Origin: SVEL01 sp045123575
GTDB taxonomy: Bacteria > Bacillota > Clostridia > Lachnospirales > Lachnospiraceae
DNA: 64,000 nucleotides
Assembly (NCBI GenBank): GCA_045123575.1
Contig: JBGVKG010000047.1
Span: forward strand, 62,001 to 126,000
Reading direction: 5' to 3'
The notes below the pieces were generated by a model, which ran no database searches, was not told the DNA's origin, and saw only the letters and a list, made by a program, of their open reading frames with translations. This document shows, piece by piece, positions 8,544 through 17,427 of the stretch (position 1 is its first letter; each line of letters starts with the position of its first letter). The position numbers were made by a program, and so were the translations under genes.

Positions 8544-9677
8544 CTAGCCTTCTTTCTTGCTATAATCTATACATTCCATATCCAGCATATCACAGTACCA
8601 TTTATCGCCCTCTTTATCAAAATGTAGCTTAACTTGACTGGAGCTTGTTCCCTCATATTTGTCTCGTATTCCACCTACATTATTTCTTTTTCCTCTGGCA
8701 CTAAATTTGCAATCAAAAGATATTGTAACATCCACACCCTCACCATAAGTGTATGTAAGTTCATCCACATTATAGGATGTTATTTCCATACTATTTAGAG
8801 TTGAACCATCCTCTGGCTTTATAGCTGCAAGCATACTATTATAAATGTTTTGATACATAGCTCTCGTAGCCTCGTCACCCATAAAATACTGACTTAAAGC
8901 ATTTGTTCCATTTTCTGCAAATATAGCACTATACATACCTATGACAATACTTTTAGCATCAGCCTTTATAGCGTCATTATCTGCCTCTTTTATCTTTAGA
9001 AGAGATGTGTCCAATTCATAGGACATATCATTTTCCATCCACGCTACATATGTTTCTACTAATTGAAAATCCTCATTCTCCAAAAAGATGAAATGCTCAC
9101 CCTTAAACATTCTAGGTATTTCATATGTTACAATATTCTCTTCTTCACTTATGTGTGTATTCTCCTGAGATAGCTGTACTCCATCTATGTAGACATCAAA
9201 GCCAACCGGAACTGTAACACTACTTGAATGAATGATAGTGTCACTTATATCCACTCTCCACTGTGGAAAGAAAGCGTAACTGGTTTCATACTTTTTAGCA
9301 AACTTTATAGACCACGACTTCGCTTCTCCTGTCTTTGTACTGATAACCTCCGCTACAGCCTCATCACCATTTACATCAAGTTTACCTAGCTTAACCTCAT
9401 CTTTTTTGTACTCTCCATACTGCTTAACTATAAATTCCTCATAGAAATGTGTGTTAATAAAATCATTATCCACTACCTCTGAATAGCTAAAGTATGCATC
9501 CCAATTTCTTTCAGAAAAATACTCAAATGCCTGATTCACATATTTATTAATACTGTTTGTTTTATCTAATCCAATGTAGATACCTATAGCTGCCGCCAAT
9601 GCTAATAAGCACAGCGAGCCAAACATTTGTAATAGATTAGCTTTTATATTCTCCAAAAATTTCCTTACCTTTTCCAC
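8544..9677 (-). CDS. Membrane-anchored extracytoplasmic protein, TcaA-like
   Basis: 377 residues with one hydrophobic span at about residues 17-35 and a large outside domain. The region SVTVPVGFDVYIDGVQL resembles the repeated small beta-domains of TcaA/YvbJ-type proteins; the first part (QAFEYFSERNWDAYFSYSE) and the last part look like NTF2-like folds. Known TcaA relatives affect cell-wall behaviour, but the job here is inference. The start is GTG with GAGGAG six bases upstream, lying in the stop region of the sigma-like gene, so the two are translationally coupled. Confidence 0.6.
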   Translation of the reverse strand: MEKVRKFLENIKANLLQMFGSLCLLALAAAIGIYIGLDKTNSINKYVNQAFEYFSERNWDAYFSYSEVVDNDFINTHFYEEFIVKQYGEYKKDEVKLGKLDVNGDEAVAEVISTKTGEAKSWSIKFAKKYETSYAFFPQWRVDISDTIIHSSSVTVPVGFDVYIDGVQLSQENTHISEEENIVTYEIPRMFKGEHFIFLENEDFQLVETYVAWMENDMSYELDTSLLKIKEADNDAIKADAKSIVIGMYSAIFAENGTNALSQYFMGDEATRAMYQNIYNSMLAAIKPEDGSTLNSMEITSYNVDELTYTYGEGVDVTISFDCKFSARGKRNNVGGIRDKYEGTSSSQVKLHFDKEGDKWYCDMLDMECIDYSKKEG

Positions 9678-9680
9678 AGG

Positions 9681-10481
9681 CTACTCCTCATTATTATTTA
9701 TTACTGTCATAGCATCTAGAGACATCTTCATTACATCTCGTATCTCATCCTCTGACAATGCCATATACTCACATAGTTCTTCTATAGTTGCCTCTCTTCC
9801 AAGCTTCTCTGCCAAATCCGTTGTCGCATCACTTATGGCATTGGCACGCTCTGCAGCATGCTCTGCCACTCTGTTCATTCCCAACTCCTCATCTATGGCA
9901 TACTGCATAGAACGCTCTATACATTCTGTCACATACTCATCAAAATCCTTCGCAAAATCATAGCTCATAATAGCTTCAATAAGTCCAAGATTTCCATCTG
10001 ATATAAGATCATTTCTCTTTACGCCTTTGCCCACATACTTATCAGCTATAGTTATGACCATAGGCAAATATACCTCTGCCAGCTGGCCAAAGGCTTCCTT
10101 ATCACCACGACAGCCCTTCTCTATGAGAAGCTGTTTTTCCTCAGATGATATCTCTGGTATATTTCCCAAATCATTCATATACATATCGAGGAATATCTTC
10201 TCTTCCTCCGACAGGTCATCCATACAGTGCGAATGGGATCCCTCTGTGCATCCGGCCGCCTCTGCATTCTCAGCCTGTACAGCCACCTGTATATCTTCTC
10301 TATCTATTATCTTTACCTTGCTCTCTGCAAGATACTTATACACTGCCTCGTACATTTCCTCAGTATCAAGGATGTCCTTGAAGTAATCGTGGACATTATC
10401 TGTTGTCACTTGATTGCCATTTACTGTTGCATATTCTATAAGGGCACTAAGGGCCTCGTTAAACTCCAATTTCTTATCCAT
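9681..10481 (-). CDS. Degenerate sigma-70-like protein lacking region 4
   Basis: 266 residues. Residues 1-60 resemble region 1.1 of primary sigma factors; the middle matches regions 1.2 to 2.2 (VYLPMVITIADKYVGKGV and NDLISDGNLGLIEAIMSYDF), the part that binds RNA polymerase core. After this, where sigma factors have the aromatic -10 melting segment (YATWWIRQAI), the protein reads FDEYVTECIERSMQYAI. A region 3-like helix set follows and the protein ends without region 4, the -35 binder. It may be an atypical sigma or a core-binding modulator rather than a normal sigma. The start at 10481 is set by AAAGGTG and by the promoter, whose -10 box overlaps the longer alternative start. Confidence 0.7.
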   Translation of the reverse strand: MDKKLEFNEALSALIEYATVNGNQVTTDNVHDYFKDILDTEEMYEAVYKYLAESKVKIIDREDIQVAVQAENAEAAGCTEGSHSHCMDDLSEEEKIFLDMYMNDLGNIPEISSEEKQLLIEKGCRGDKEAFGQLAEVYLPMVITIADKYVGKGVKRNDLISDGNLGLIEAIMSYDFAKDFDEYVTECIERSMQYAIDEELGMNRVAEHAAERANAISDATTDLAEKLGREATIEELCEYMALSEDEIRDVMKMSLDAMTVINNNEE

Positions 10482-10514
10482 ATCATAACACCTTTCACTA
10501 TATAATGCTCCATA

Positions 10515-10543
10515 AGTATACATTATTTCATAGAAATAAACAA
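10515..10543 (-). promoter_or_regulatory. SigA-type promoter of the sigma-like/TcaA-like operon
   Basis: On the minus strand TTGTTT (10543-10538) and TATACT (10520-10515) are separated by 17 bases. Transcription would start about 27 bases before the start codon at 10481. Confidence 0.65.
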
Positions 10544-10566
10544 GGCTCTAGTCCTAATAGGCACAC

Positions 10567-10599
10567 AAAAACTGCCATAGGAATTATCCTATGACAGTT
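10567..10599 (-). terminator. Terminator after the riboswitch-controlled lipoprotein
   Basis: On the minus strand AACTGTCATAGG pairs with CCTATGGCAGTT (one mismatch) and is followed by a short T-tract. It lies about 50 bases after the stop of the lipoprotein gene. Confidence 0.75.
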
Positions 10600-10649
10600 A
10601 TGCTACATATTTAATCCATTATAGCAATATCTGCTACACTCTCTTTACT

Positions 10650-11120
10650 CTATTCGTCATATTTCATTTTGATTTCATACTCTCCTGTAATTTCCTTGGA
10701 ACATATTATATAGAAGCCACACGTTTTAGGATGACTTTTTTTACCTTCAATCTCTCTTTGGGGACCTGCTAATCTGATATAAAACATATCCGTTTCACCA
10801 AGTTTTTTTCCATATATATTTTTAATAACATTTTCGTACTCTTCTACATTTTCTGGAATATAATAACCCTCTTCCAACTTAGCAATGAATTCCGATGCAT
10901 TCTCCTTTTCTACTTTTAGAACAACGCTATAAGAACCACCATACTCTTTTTCACTAAGAGCATTTTCTTCTGCGACTACCTCATAGCCAACTCCGCTAAT
11001 ATCAAATATCTGTTCTATCCTTTCCTCTGATGTCATAATGTTTTTATCACTACTACATCCACAACAGCAATAACAAGTAATAAGCATTACCATAAAAACT
11101 ACCAATAACTTTTTATTCAT
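10650..11120 (-). CDS. Small lipoprotein of unknown function under c-di-GMP riboswitch control
   Basis: 156 residues with a signal peptide (MNKKLLVVFMVMLITCYC) and a Cys-rich end CCCGCSSDK; one of these Cys is the likely lipidation site. The mature part is about 130 residues, acidic, and I recognise no domain. AAGGAGG precedes the ATG. The gene is preceded by a c-di-GMP-I riboswitch with a terminator and followed by its own terminator, so it is the only target of that switch. A surface or adhesion role would fit c-di-GMP control in Clostridia, but this is inference. Confidence 0.75.
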   Translation of the reverse strand: MNKKLLVVFMVMLITCYCCCGCSSDKNIMTSEERIEQIFDISGVGYEVVAEENALSEKEYGGSYSVVLKVEKENASEFIAKLEEGYYIPENVEEYENVIKNIYGKKLGETDMFYIRLAGPQREIEGKKSHPKTCGFYIICSKEITGEYEIKMKYDE

Positions 11121-11147
11121 CTAAATTCCTCCTTGCCTATGTAATGT

Positions 11148-11180
11148 AAAAAACTGCATAATACCACCGTATTATGCAGT
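11148..11180 (-). terminator. Expression-platform terminator of the c-di-GMP riboswitch
   Basis: A perfect 12-bp stem (ACTGCATAATAC with GTATTATGCAGT) with a four-base loop and six T on the minus strand, directly after the aptamer and 28 bases before the lipoprotein start codon. Its position makes it the genetic switch. Confidence 0.88.
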
Positions 11181-11265
11181 CGAACTATCCTAGATAAATT
11201 TATCACCCTTAGACTTCTAACTTTGCGTCATCATATTTCTATGATTTTGCCCCTTTACCCTTAAT
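11181..11265 (-). promoter_or_regulatory. c-di-GMP-I (GEMM-I) riboswitch aptamer
   Basis: On the minus strand the RNA reads GGGGCAAA, a perfect 6-bp stem ATCATA/TATGAT capped by a GAAA tetraloop, then TGACGCAAAG, a second stem TTAG/CTAA, and a closing region. GGGCAAA, the GAAA-capped P2 and GACGCAAAG are the hallmark of GEMM-I. The exact edges of P1 and P3 are approximate. The downstream terminator implies control of transcription; whether c-di-GMP turns the gene on or off cannot be decided by eye. Confidence 0.85.
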
Positions 11266-11375
11266 AACATATTACTTCGAATACCCTTTATTGTATATAA
11301 AATATTTCTTAGATATATATAAATTATATTCGACATTTTCCTATCATCTATCAAAAAACATCCGTTATTACTCAC

Positions 11376-11403
11376 AAAAAGGGAATGCCTCTACAACATT
11401 CCC
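11376..11403 (-). terminator. Terminator of the transketolase operon
   Basis: On the minus strand GGGAATG pairs with CATTCCC across a nine-base loop and is followed by five T. It starts 27 bases after the stop of the C-terminal transketolase subunit gene. Confidence 0.85.
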
Positions 11404-11429
11404 TCTACTTAACTATCTGCTATTAAAAT

Positions 11430-12368
11430 TTACACAAAGCTCTTAACCTTATTGTAGATGCTCTCTGCATCAAGACCATACTTAGCGATAAGCTTAAGTG
11501 CTGGGCCTGACTCACCGTAAACATCATTTACACCAATCTTTAATACTGGTGTTGGAGCCTTCTCGCTTAAGCAGTCACATACTGCGCTACCAAGACCACC
11601 GATGATTGAATGTTCCTCAACTGTTACAACCTTGCCTGTTTCCTTAGCTGCTGCTACTACAAGCTCCTCATCGAGAGGCTTGATTGTATGAATGTTGATA
11701 ACCTTTGCAGAAACACCGTCTGCTGCAAGCTTGTCTGCTGCTGCAAGTGCTTCACTTACACATAAACCTGTAGCGATGATTGTTACGTCCTTACCCTCAC
11801 GGAGAACGACACCCTTGCCAAGCTCAAACTTATAATCTGGTGTATCATTTATAACTGGCACTGCAAGACGGCCAAATCTTAAATAAACTGGACCCTCATG
11901 CTCTACTGCTGCCTTAACAGCTGCCTTTGCTTCAACATCATCTGAAGGATTGATAACTACCATACCTGGGATTGTTCTCATAAGAGCGATATCCTCGTTA
12001 CACTGATGTGTAGCTCCGTCCTCACCTACTGAGATACCTGCATGTGTAGCACCTATCTTCACATTAAGGTGTGGGTATCCAACAGAGTTACGAATCTGCT
12101 CGAAAGCACGTCCTGCTGCGAACATTGCAAATGAGCTTACGAAAGGTATCTTACCTGTTGATGCAAGACCAGCCGCAATGCCAACCATATTGCATTCTGC
12201 AATACCACAATCTATATGTCTCTCTGGGAAAGCCTTCATAAATATACCTGTCTTTGTAGCTTCTGCCAAATCTGCGTCTAATACGACAATATTTGGATTC
12301 TCCTTGCCACATTCAACAAGTGCGTTACCGTAGCTGTCTCTTGTTGCAATCTTTACTACTTCTGACAT
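11430..12368 (-). CDS. Transketolase, C-terminal (pyrimidine-binding plus C) subunit
   Basis: Second half of a split transketolase, 312 residues, acting in the non-oxidative pentose phosphate pathway. It contains the pyrimidine-binding domain (DADLAEATKTGIF, then CGIAECNMVGIAAGLAS with the catalytic Glu that activates thiamine diphosphate) and the C-terminal transketolase domain (VEEHSIIGGLGSAV). It overlaps the N-terminal subunit gene by 13 bases, so equal synthesis by coupling is expected. The two-gene form is normal in many Clostridia and is not a frameshift. Confidence 0.95.
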   Translation of the reverse strand: MSEVVKIATRDSYGNALVECGKENPNIVVLDADLAEATKTGIFMKAFPERHIDCGIAECNMVGIAAGLASTGKIPFVSSFAMFAAGRAFEQIRNSVGYPHLNVKIGATHAGISVGEDGATHQCNEDIALMRTIPGMVVINPSDDVEAKAAVKAAVEHEGPVYLRFGRLAVPVINDTPDYKFELGKGVVLREGKDVTIIATGLCVSEALAAADKLAADGVSAKVINIHTIKPLDEELVVAAAKETGKVVTVEEHSIIGGLGSAVCDCLSEKAPTPVLKIGVNDVYGESGPALKLIAKYGLDAESIYNKVKSFV

Positions 12369-13195
12369 AATTCTGCACCTACTTTCTCTAAATCAGCCAT
12401 TGCTATTGCATACTCCTCATCATTTGGAGCCTTTCCATGCCAGCCTGCCTTATCTTCCATAAATGATACGCCCTTACCCTTGATACTCTTGAATACGATA
12501 GCTGTTGGCATACCCTTTGTAGCCTTAGCCTCGTCTAATGCTGCCTTAATAGCATCGAAGTCATGAGCATCAACATCCTCTATTACATGGAAGTTGAATG
12601 CCTTAAACTTATCTCCGATAGGATATGGAGAACATACATCTGCTACAGAACCGTCTATCTGTAAGTTATTGTTATCAACCATTACTACAAGGTTGTCCAG
12701 CTTTCTATGTCCAGCGAACATAGCAGCCTCCCATACCTGTCCTTCCTGAATCTCACCGTCTCCAAGAAGTGTGTAAACTCTGTATGACGCATCATCAAGC
12801 TTAGCTGAAAGCGCCATACCTACTGCTGCTGATATACCCTGTCCTAACGAACCTGATGACATATCAACGCCTGGTATATGCTTCATATCAGGATGGCCCT
12901 GAAGATATGAACCTATATGACGAAGTGTCTTTAAATCCTCTACTGGGAAATATCCTCTCAAAGCCAATGTAGAATACAAGCCTGGAGCTGTATGACCCTT
13001 TGAGAGAACAAATCTATCTCTATCTGCCTTCTTTGGCTCCTCTGGATCAATGTTCATCTCTTCAAAATACAAATAAGTGAAAACATCAGCCGCTGAAAGT
13101 GATCCACCTGGATGTCCAGCCTTCGCACTATGAACTGAAGTAACGATGCCCTTACGAACCTCGTTGGCTATCTTTTGAAGTTCTAATTTGTTCAT
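12356..13195 (-). CDS. Transketolase, N-terminal (thiamine diphosphate-binding) subunit
   Basis: First half of the split transketolase, 279 residues. Seen are SVHSAKAGHPGGSLSAADV near the N-terminus, FVLSKGHTAPGLY, and the thiamine diphosphate motif GDGEIQEGQVWEAAMFAGHRKLDNLVVMVDNNN in the usual GDG...N form. GGAGG lies six bases before the ATG. It is the promoter-proximal gene of a two-gene operon with the C-terminal subunit. Confidence 0.95.
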   Translation of the reverse strand: MNKLELQKIANEVRKGIVTSVHSAKAGHPGGSLSAADVFTYLYFEEMNIDPEEPKKADRDRFVLSKGHTAPGLYSTLALRGYFPVEDLKTLRHIGSYLQGHPDMKHIPGVDMSSGSLGQGISAAVGMALSAKLDDASYRVYTLLGDGEIQEGQVWEAAMFAGHRKLDNLVVMVDNNNLQIDGSVADVCSPYPIGDKFKAFNFHVIEDVDAHDFDAIKAALDEAKATKGMPTAIVFKSIKGKGVSFMEDKAGWHGKAPNDEEYAIAMADLEKVGAELCQK

Positions 13196-13289
13196 TTAAT
13201 GCCTCCTGTAATTTAAATCATTGTTATAAGATGCAAACAATACGTTCGCGTGTATTATAACATCAGTTTTAAGAAATGTCCATTAAAGC

Positions 13290-14045
13290 TTAATAATTCT
13301 CTTGATAATATTTTATTATCCCTTCAGCTATAGCCTTTGCAACTCTATTTTGGTATTCTTCCTCCGATAATTTTCTCGCTTCCTCTCTATTAGATAAAAA
13401 TCCACACTCTACTATAACAGCCGGACACTTTACATTTAATAATATGTAATAATTATCATTTGCTTTAGCCACCCTACCCTTGCCGTCTGATGAAAGATTT
13501 GTAACCAGACTACTTTGTACGATTTCTGCCAAAGTACGCCCCTTTTCAGATTTGTCATAATAAAATACCTGTGCTCCATGAACGGACGGTGAATGATAGC
13601 TATTTTGATGGATACTTACAAGCATATCTGCCTGTGCCTCTTCTATTAACTTACATCTAGCTGTCATATCAGCCATCTTTTTATTTGTATCTGACTGGCT
13701 ATAATGTCCCATATCTTCATCTCTGGTCATCACCACTTGTATTTTCATATCCTCGTATGCTTCTAATACTTCCTTTAACTTAAAAGCAATACTTAAGTTT
13801 ATATCCTTTTCTAATTGCCCATCTACTCCCACTTTTCCCGGGTCCATTCCACCATGCCCAGCATCTATGGCTATTATAAGGTCTGGTTTTGCATCTTTAG
13901 ATATATCATTCTTTTCTCTATCCATATTTCTTCTATACTGATGCTTATCCTCATCCTGACATTTTCCAAATAAACCCGACGTAACCCACACTGCACAAAG
14001 CAACACTACCGACATAGCCGTTATCACTTTATTTTTACGTTTCAT
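13290..14045 (-). CDS. N-acetylmuramoyl-L-alanine amidase (Amidase_3, CwlD-like)
   Basis: Zinc amidase cutting the bond between muramic acid and the stem peptide of peptidoglycan. After a signal/anchor segment (about residues 8-25) the catalytic domain begins at residue 60 with IAIDAGHGGMDPGK. The zinc ligands are visible as His in DAGHGG, Glu in LEKD and His in SIHQN, and the C-terminal VECGFLSN carries the catalytic Glu. The 251-residue length and lack of wall-binding repeats resemble CwlD. The start at 14045 is chosen because GAGGGTG lies between it and the longer start at 14066. Confidence 0.9.
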   Translation of the reverse strand: MKRKNKVITAMSVVLLCAVWVTSGLFGKCQDEDKHQYRRNMDREKNDISKDAKPDLIIAIDAGHGGMDPGKVGVDGQLEKDINLSIAFKLKEVLEAYEDMKIQVVMTRDEDMGHYSQSDTNKKMADMTARCKLIEEAQADMLVSIHQNSYHSPSVHGAQVFYYDKSEKGRTLAEIVQSSLVTNLSSDGKGRVAKANDNYYILLNVKCPAVIVECGFLSNREEARKLSEEEYQNRVAKAIAEGIIKYYQENY

Positions 14046-14173
14046 ATTGTTCACCCTCTGATACATTCACTATATATTATGGAAGCTTTCATAAATATAT
14101 AACAAAAATGTATACCTTTTTTCTAGAATGTGTTATTATCCATTTAGCAAAAATCAGAGAAAGGTATATACAA

Positions 14174-15625
14174 ATGACAGATTTACTAGCAGGCTTATAC
14201 GAGCCTAGTATGAATATATATAATATTCTTGGTATTTTTATCGCTATATGCGGTATCACTACCATCCCGTACTCCATCATCGGTTTTTTCACCACGAGAA
14301 AATTCAAGGTTGCAAAAAACCAACATAAATACGCTGTACTTATAGCAGCCAGAAATGAGGAAAGCGTTATTGCAAACCTTATTGAAAGCATACATAAACA
14401 GGATTATCCAAAGGAGCTTATAACAACTTTTGTGGTGGCAGATAACTGCACTGACAAAACTGCACAAATCGCCAGACAATGTGGTGCTATATGCTACGAG
14501 AGATTCGACGATCACAACAAAACCAAAGGCTTTGCCCTTCAATTTCTCTTTGAACAGATAGAAAAAGATTATGGCATCGACAGTTTCGAAGGGTATTTCA
14601 TATTTGACGCAGACAATCTTTTAAAGGAAGATTATATATCTAGAATGAATGATTCATTTGATGCTGGCGAAAAGATAATCACATCCTATAGAGCCACAAA
14701 GAACTTTAATGAAAGCTGGATTGCTTCTACATACGCACTCCATTGGCTTAGCTCTATCAGAACCCGCCACCGTGCAAGATCGGTTCTTCGATTAGCTACT
14801 AACATTCAAGGAACTGGGTTTTTATTTTCTAACGAGATAGTACGTAATGGTTGGAAATATACTTCATTAACTGAGGATAGAGCCTTAACTGCAGACTGTG
14901 TTGTTCAAGGATATGAGATTTCTTATAATAATGACGCCATATTCTATGATGAGCAGCCAGTAGATTTAAAAATAGCGTTTAGACAAAGAATACGTTGGGC
15001 AAAGGGACACCTTTTAGCTTTCGCAGAAAGCGGACCTGGATTATTTAAGAACATCTTCATAGATAAGACCACAAAGCCTATTGCCAATGAGAAGTGGTAT
15101 CACACAGCATTCCGTTCTATACGACATAGATTTATGTCCTTTGACACATTTTGTCAGTTATGTCCTAAGCATATTATCAACATCGCTAAATGGATTGTGT
15201 GTAAGCTTGTACTCTATCCATTTGTCTGCTATAAACTCGGTATGGATACCATTGGCTTGTTCTACAATTCAACTATATTAGGAAAAGCCTTAACTGCAAT
15301 ATTTGGCGACATAATAATACAACTACCACCAGGCTTACATACATATTTTATGTGCCTAGGAGTAGTTGTTTGGTTCAATCTATGGCGTCGTATATGCTCA
15401 TACATCCAAAACATTTTCGGAGCCGTGTATATATTCTTTATAGAGCGTAAACGTATAATTAAGATAAGCTTATTTAAAAAGATTCTTTACTGCCTCACTT
15501 GGCCAACTTTCGCCATAATCGGCCGCTACGCTCAGTACCTTGCATTATTTATGAAGGTCACATGGAAGCCTATTCCTCATAATAGCAAGATAAACATTGA
15601 TGATATTTCACAAAGTAGCAAATAA
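14174..15625 (+). CDS. Membrane glycosyltransferase, family 2
   Basis: Processive-type GT-2 enzyme, 483 residues. A hydrophobic span at about residues 18-40 is followed by the catalytic domain: YAVLIAARNEESVI, the metal-binding DAD at about residue 142, TEDRAL with the base Asp, and RQRIRWAKGH, the Q(Q/R)xRW acceptor motif of polysaccharide synthases, at about residue 272. Further hydrophobic stretches lie near the C-terminus. It would build a surface polysaccharide or glycolipid; the sugar is not predictable. The start at 14174 has GAAAGG upstream; a longer frame reaches 14108. It diverges from the amidase gene. Confidence 0.85.
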   Translation: MTDLLAGLYEPSMNIYNILGIFIAICGITTIPYSIIGFFTTRKFKVAKNQHKYAVLIAARNEESVIANLIESIHKQDYPKELITTFVVADNCTDKTAQIARQCGAICYERFDDHNKTKGFALQFLFEQIEKDYGIDSFEGYFIFDADNLLKEDYISRMNDSFDAGEKIITSYRATKNFNESWIASTYALHWLSSIRTRHRARSVLRLATNIQGTGFLFSNEIVRNGWKYTSLTEDRALTADCVVQGYEISYNNDAIFYDEQPVDLKIAFRQRIRWAKGHLLAFAESGPGLFKNIFIDKTTKPIANEKWYHTAFRSIRHRFMSFDTFCQLCPKHIINIAKWIVCKLVLYPFVCYKLGMDTIGLFYNSTILGKALTAIFGDIIIQLPPGLHTYFMCLGVVVWFNLWRRICSYIQNIFGAVYIFFIERKRIIKISLFKKILYCLTWPTFAIIGRYAQYLALFMKVTWKPIPHNSKINIDDISQSSK

Positions 15626-15672
15626 ATAATAAGTCAATTCACATAGCAGAATATATTAAGTAGTTACACAAT

Positions 15673-17427
15673 CTATTTGGTATATTCTGCTATTGCTTCC
15701 CAAGCTTCTTTTGAATCAAGACCTAACTTCCAGCATGCAACTCCTGCAAGCCCTCTATCCTTCATTACATTAAGCTTAAGTGTCAATGATTCCTTGTCTT
15801 CAAGCCATATTCTGGCAAATCTATCACCTATATAATATTCGCTATAATACTGACCTAATTCCTCTATCCATCTTAGAGAACCCTTATTCTTGTCTATTAA
15901 TTCCTTTGCATCACCCATACCTACAGCCTTGCTGCTAAGCGCATAATCTCCGTTGATAGCATCCTCTATTATAACTGCGCCATCTGGAGCATTATCAAGA
16001 GTATCCTCATACCATACTCTTGTATAGAATGGTATCGCATTAATAACTCTACTTGCAGGTACCTCTTTTAATGTATTATCAATACCCGATGTAACATAAG
16101 GAAGTGATGCCACACTACCTGCTTCACCACAACCAGCCCAGTGTTCATCATATCCCATAATCACAAGATAATCAGCCACTTCTCCTATTGCTGCTCTATT
16201 ATAGTACTTGTTGCTAGCTATAGGTACATACATATCCACAGACAATACAATATCTATCTTCTCACACTCTATGGCAAGCTCTCTCATAAACTGTACATAG
16301 CCCTCTGCAGCATGGAGTCTTATCATCTCAAAATCGATATTGATGCCATCCATACCACACTTTTTTGCCTCTTCTATTATATTTGCTATGAGAGCTCTTC
16401 TAGAGTTAGTATTTTTTACTACATCATTAACATAATAGTTTTTATTTTCATCGTAATTGAAATCACTTATAAGTCCCCATACCTCTAATCCTTTTTTGTG
16501 GGCATTATCCACATAAGTCTTAGATGCAAGAGAGCTTATTCCACCATAGGAATCAATTATCTTAAACCAAGTAGGTGATATAACGTTTAGACTACTCTTT
16601 CCAGATACCATTTTATTAAGAGCATCATTACCTGCGCCATACTCCATCTGATGCCATCCTAAACATACTTTAGTATCTCTGCTAATATATGTGTAAGGCT
16701 CAGTGTCTAACCACGAAGGCTCTCTATCTATAGTACCTATCATTTCATTTTTAACAATATCAGCATCTATATATCCTGTAAATCCATCCTCTGTCGCTAC
16801 CTTTGCCCAACCATTCTCCGACTCTAACACTGTCACTCGCTGGTCCTTTTTTAAATCCACAACCACTTTTCCACTATCAGATAAATCTGCCTTAAGCTTT
16901 ACATCCTTTGACAATTCACTTAACTTATACTCATCTGCCACAGTTACGACAACTCTATTAGGATTATCAAATGTCGCCACATCCATATCACTATTCATAC
17001 GTAGCACATAATCTTTATCTATATATGGTACATTATCCACACAAATAACTGCCGCTCTTGTATGAGTGGCTGCTACTCCATCCTTTTTATATTCAGCACT
17101 ATCTACATACACATCATATATATGCTTAGATGAAGCATAGGTAAGCATCTTTAGTGCCTCATCCCAATAATATCTTCCATCTATATTTTTCCTTACTATT
17201 TCATACGGAATATAATAAGCCCCATCTTTTATAAAGCCTACTCCCGCATTTTCATTATCTACCACAATAGCTGCTCCTTCATTACCAGCTATATCGCTTA
17301 TACCCATATATTCATCTAAGTTCACATAAGTAATCTTATTTCCCTTACCACTACATGCTACAAGTCCAAGCATGAATACGCCGCATATAACTACTGCGCC
17401 CCTCTTTATAATTTTATGTATATTCAT
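15673..17427 (-). CDS. Lipoprotein with SH3 and GH18 (chitinase-like) domains
   Basis: 584-residue surface lipoprotein. The signal ends in a lipobox (LGLVAC). Then comes a copper-amine-oxidase-N-like beta domain (AYYIPYEIVRKNIDGRYYWD), an SH3b domain (DQRVTVLESENGWAKVATED), and a glycoside hydrolase family 18 barrel with the motif DGINIDFEM, including the catalytic Glu of DGxxxDxE. Relatives are spore-coat or cortex peptidoglycan hydrolases such as YaaH/SleL; N-acetylglucosaminidase activity on wall or cortex is the best guess. GGAGGAG lies seven bases before the ATG at 17427. The last bases pair imperfectly with 15643-15655, but no clear terminator is seen. Confidence 0.85.
   Translation of the reverse strand: MNIHKIIKRGAVVICGVFMLGLVACSGKGNKITYVNLDEYMGISDIAGNEGAAIVVDNENAGVGFIKDGAYYIPYEIVRKNIDGRYYWDEALKMLTYASSKHIYDVYVDSAEYKKDGVAATHTRAAVICVDNVPYIDKDYVLRMNSDMDVATFDNPNRVVVTVADEYKLSELSKDVKLKADLSDSGKVVVDLKKDQRVTVLESENGWAKVATEDGFTGYIDADIVKNEMIGTIDREPSWLDTEPYTYISRDTKVCLGWHQMEYGAGNDALNKMVSGKSSLNVISPTWFKIIDSYGGISSLASKTYVDNAHKKGLEVWGLISDFNYDENKNYYVNDVVKNTNSRRALIANIIEEAKKCGMDGINIDFEMIRLHAAEGYVQFMRELAIECEKIDIVLSVDMYVPIASNKYYNRAAIGEVADYLVIMGYDEHWAGCGEAGSVASLPYVTSGIDNTLKEVPASRVINAIPFYTRVWYEDTLDNAPDGAVIIEDAINGDYALSSKAVGMGDAKELIDKNKGSLRWIEELGQYYSEYYIGDRFARIWLEDKESLTLKLNVMKDRGLAGVACWKLGLDSKEAWEAIAEYTK

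Noticed and set aside
11430..13195. Transketolase as one gene broken by a frameshift
   Set aside because: The two-subunit form with separate ribosome sites and a short overlap is common in Clostridia.
15643..15693. Inverted repeat at the end of the GH18 lipoprotein as terminator
   Set aside because: One arm is inside the coding sequence and the loop is large; there is no T-run.
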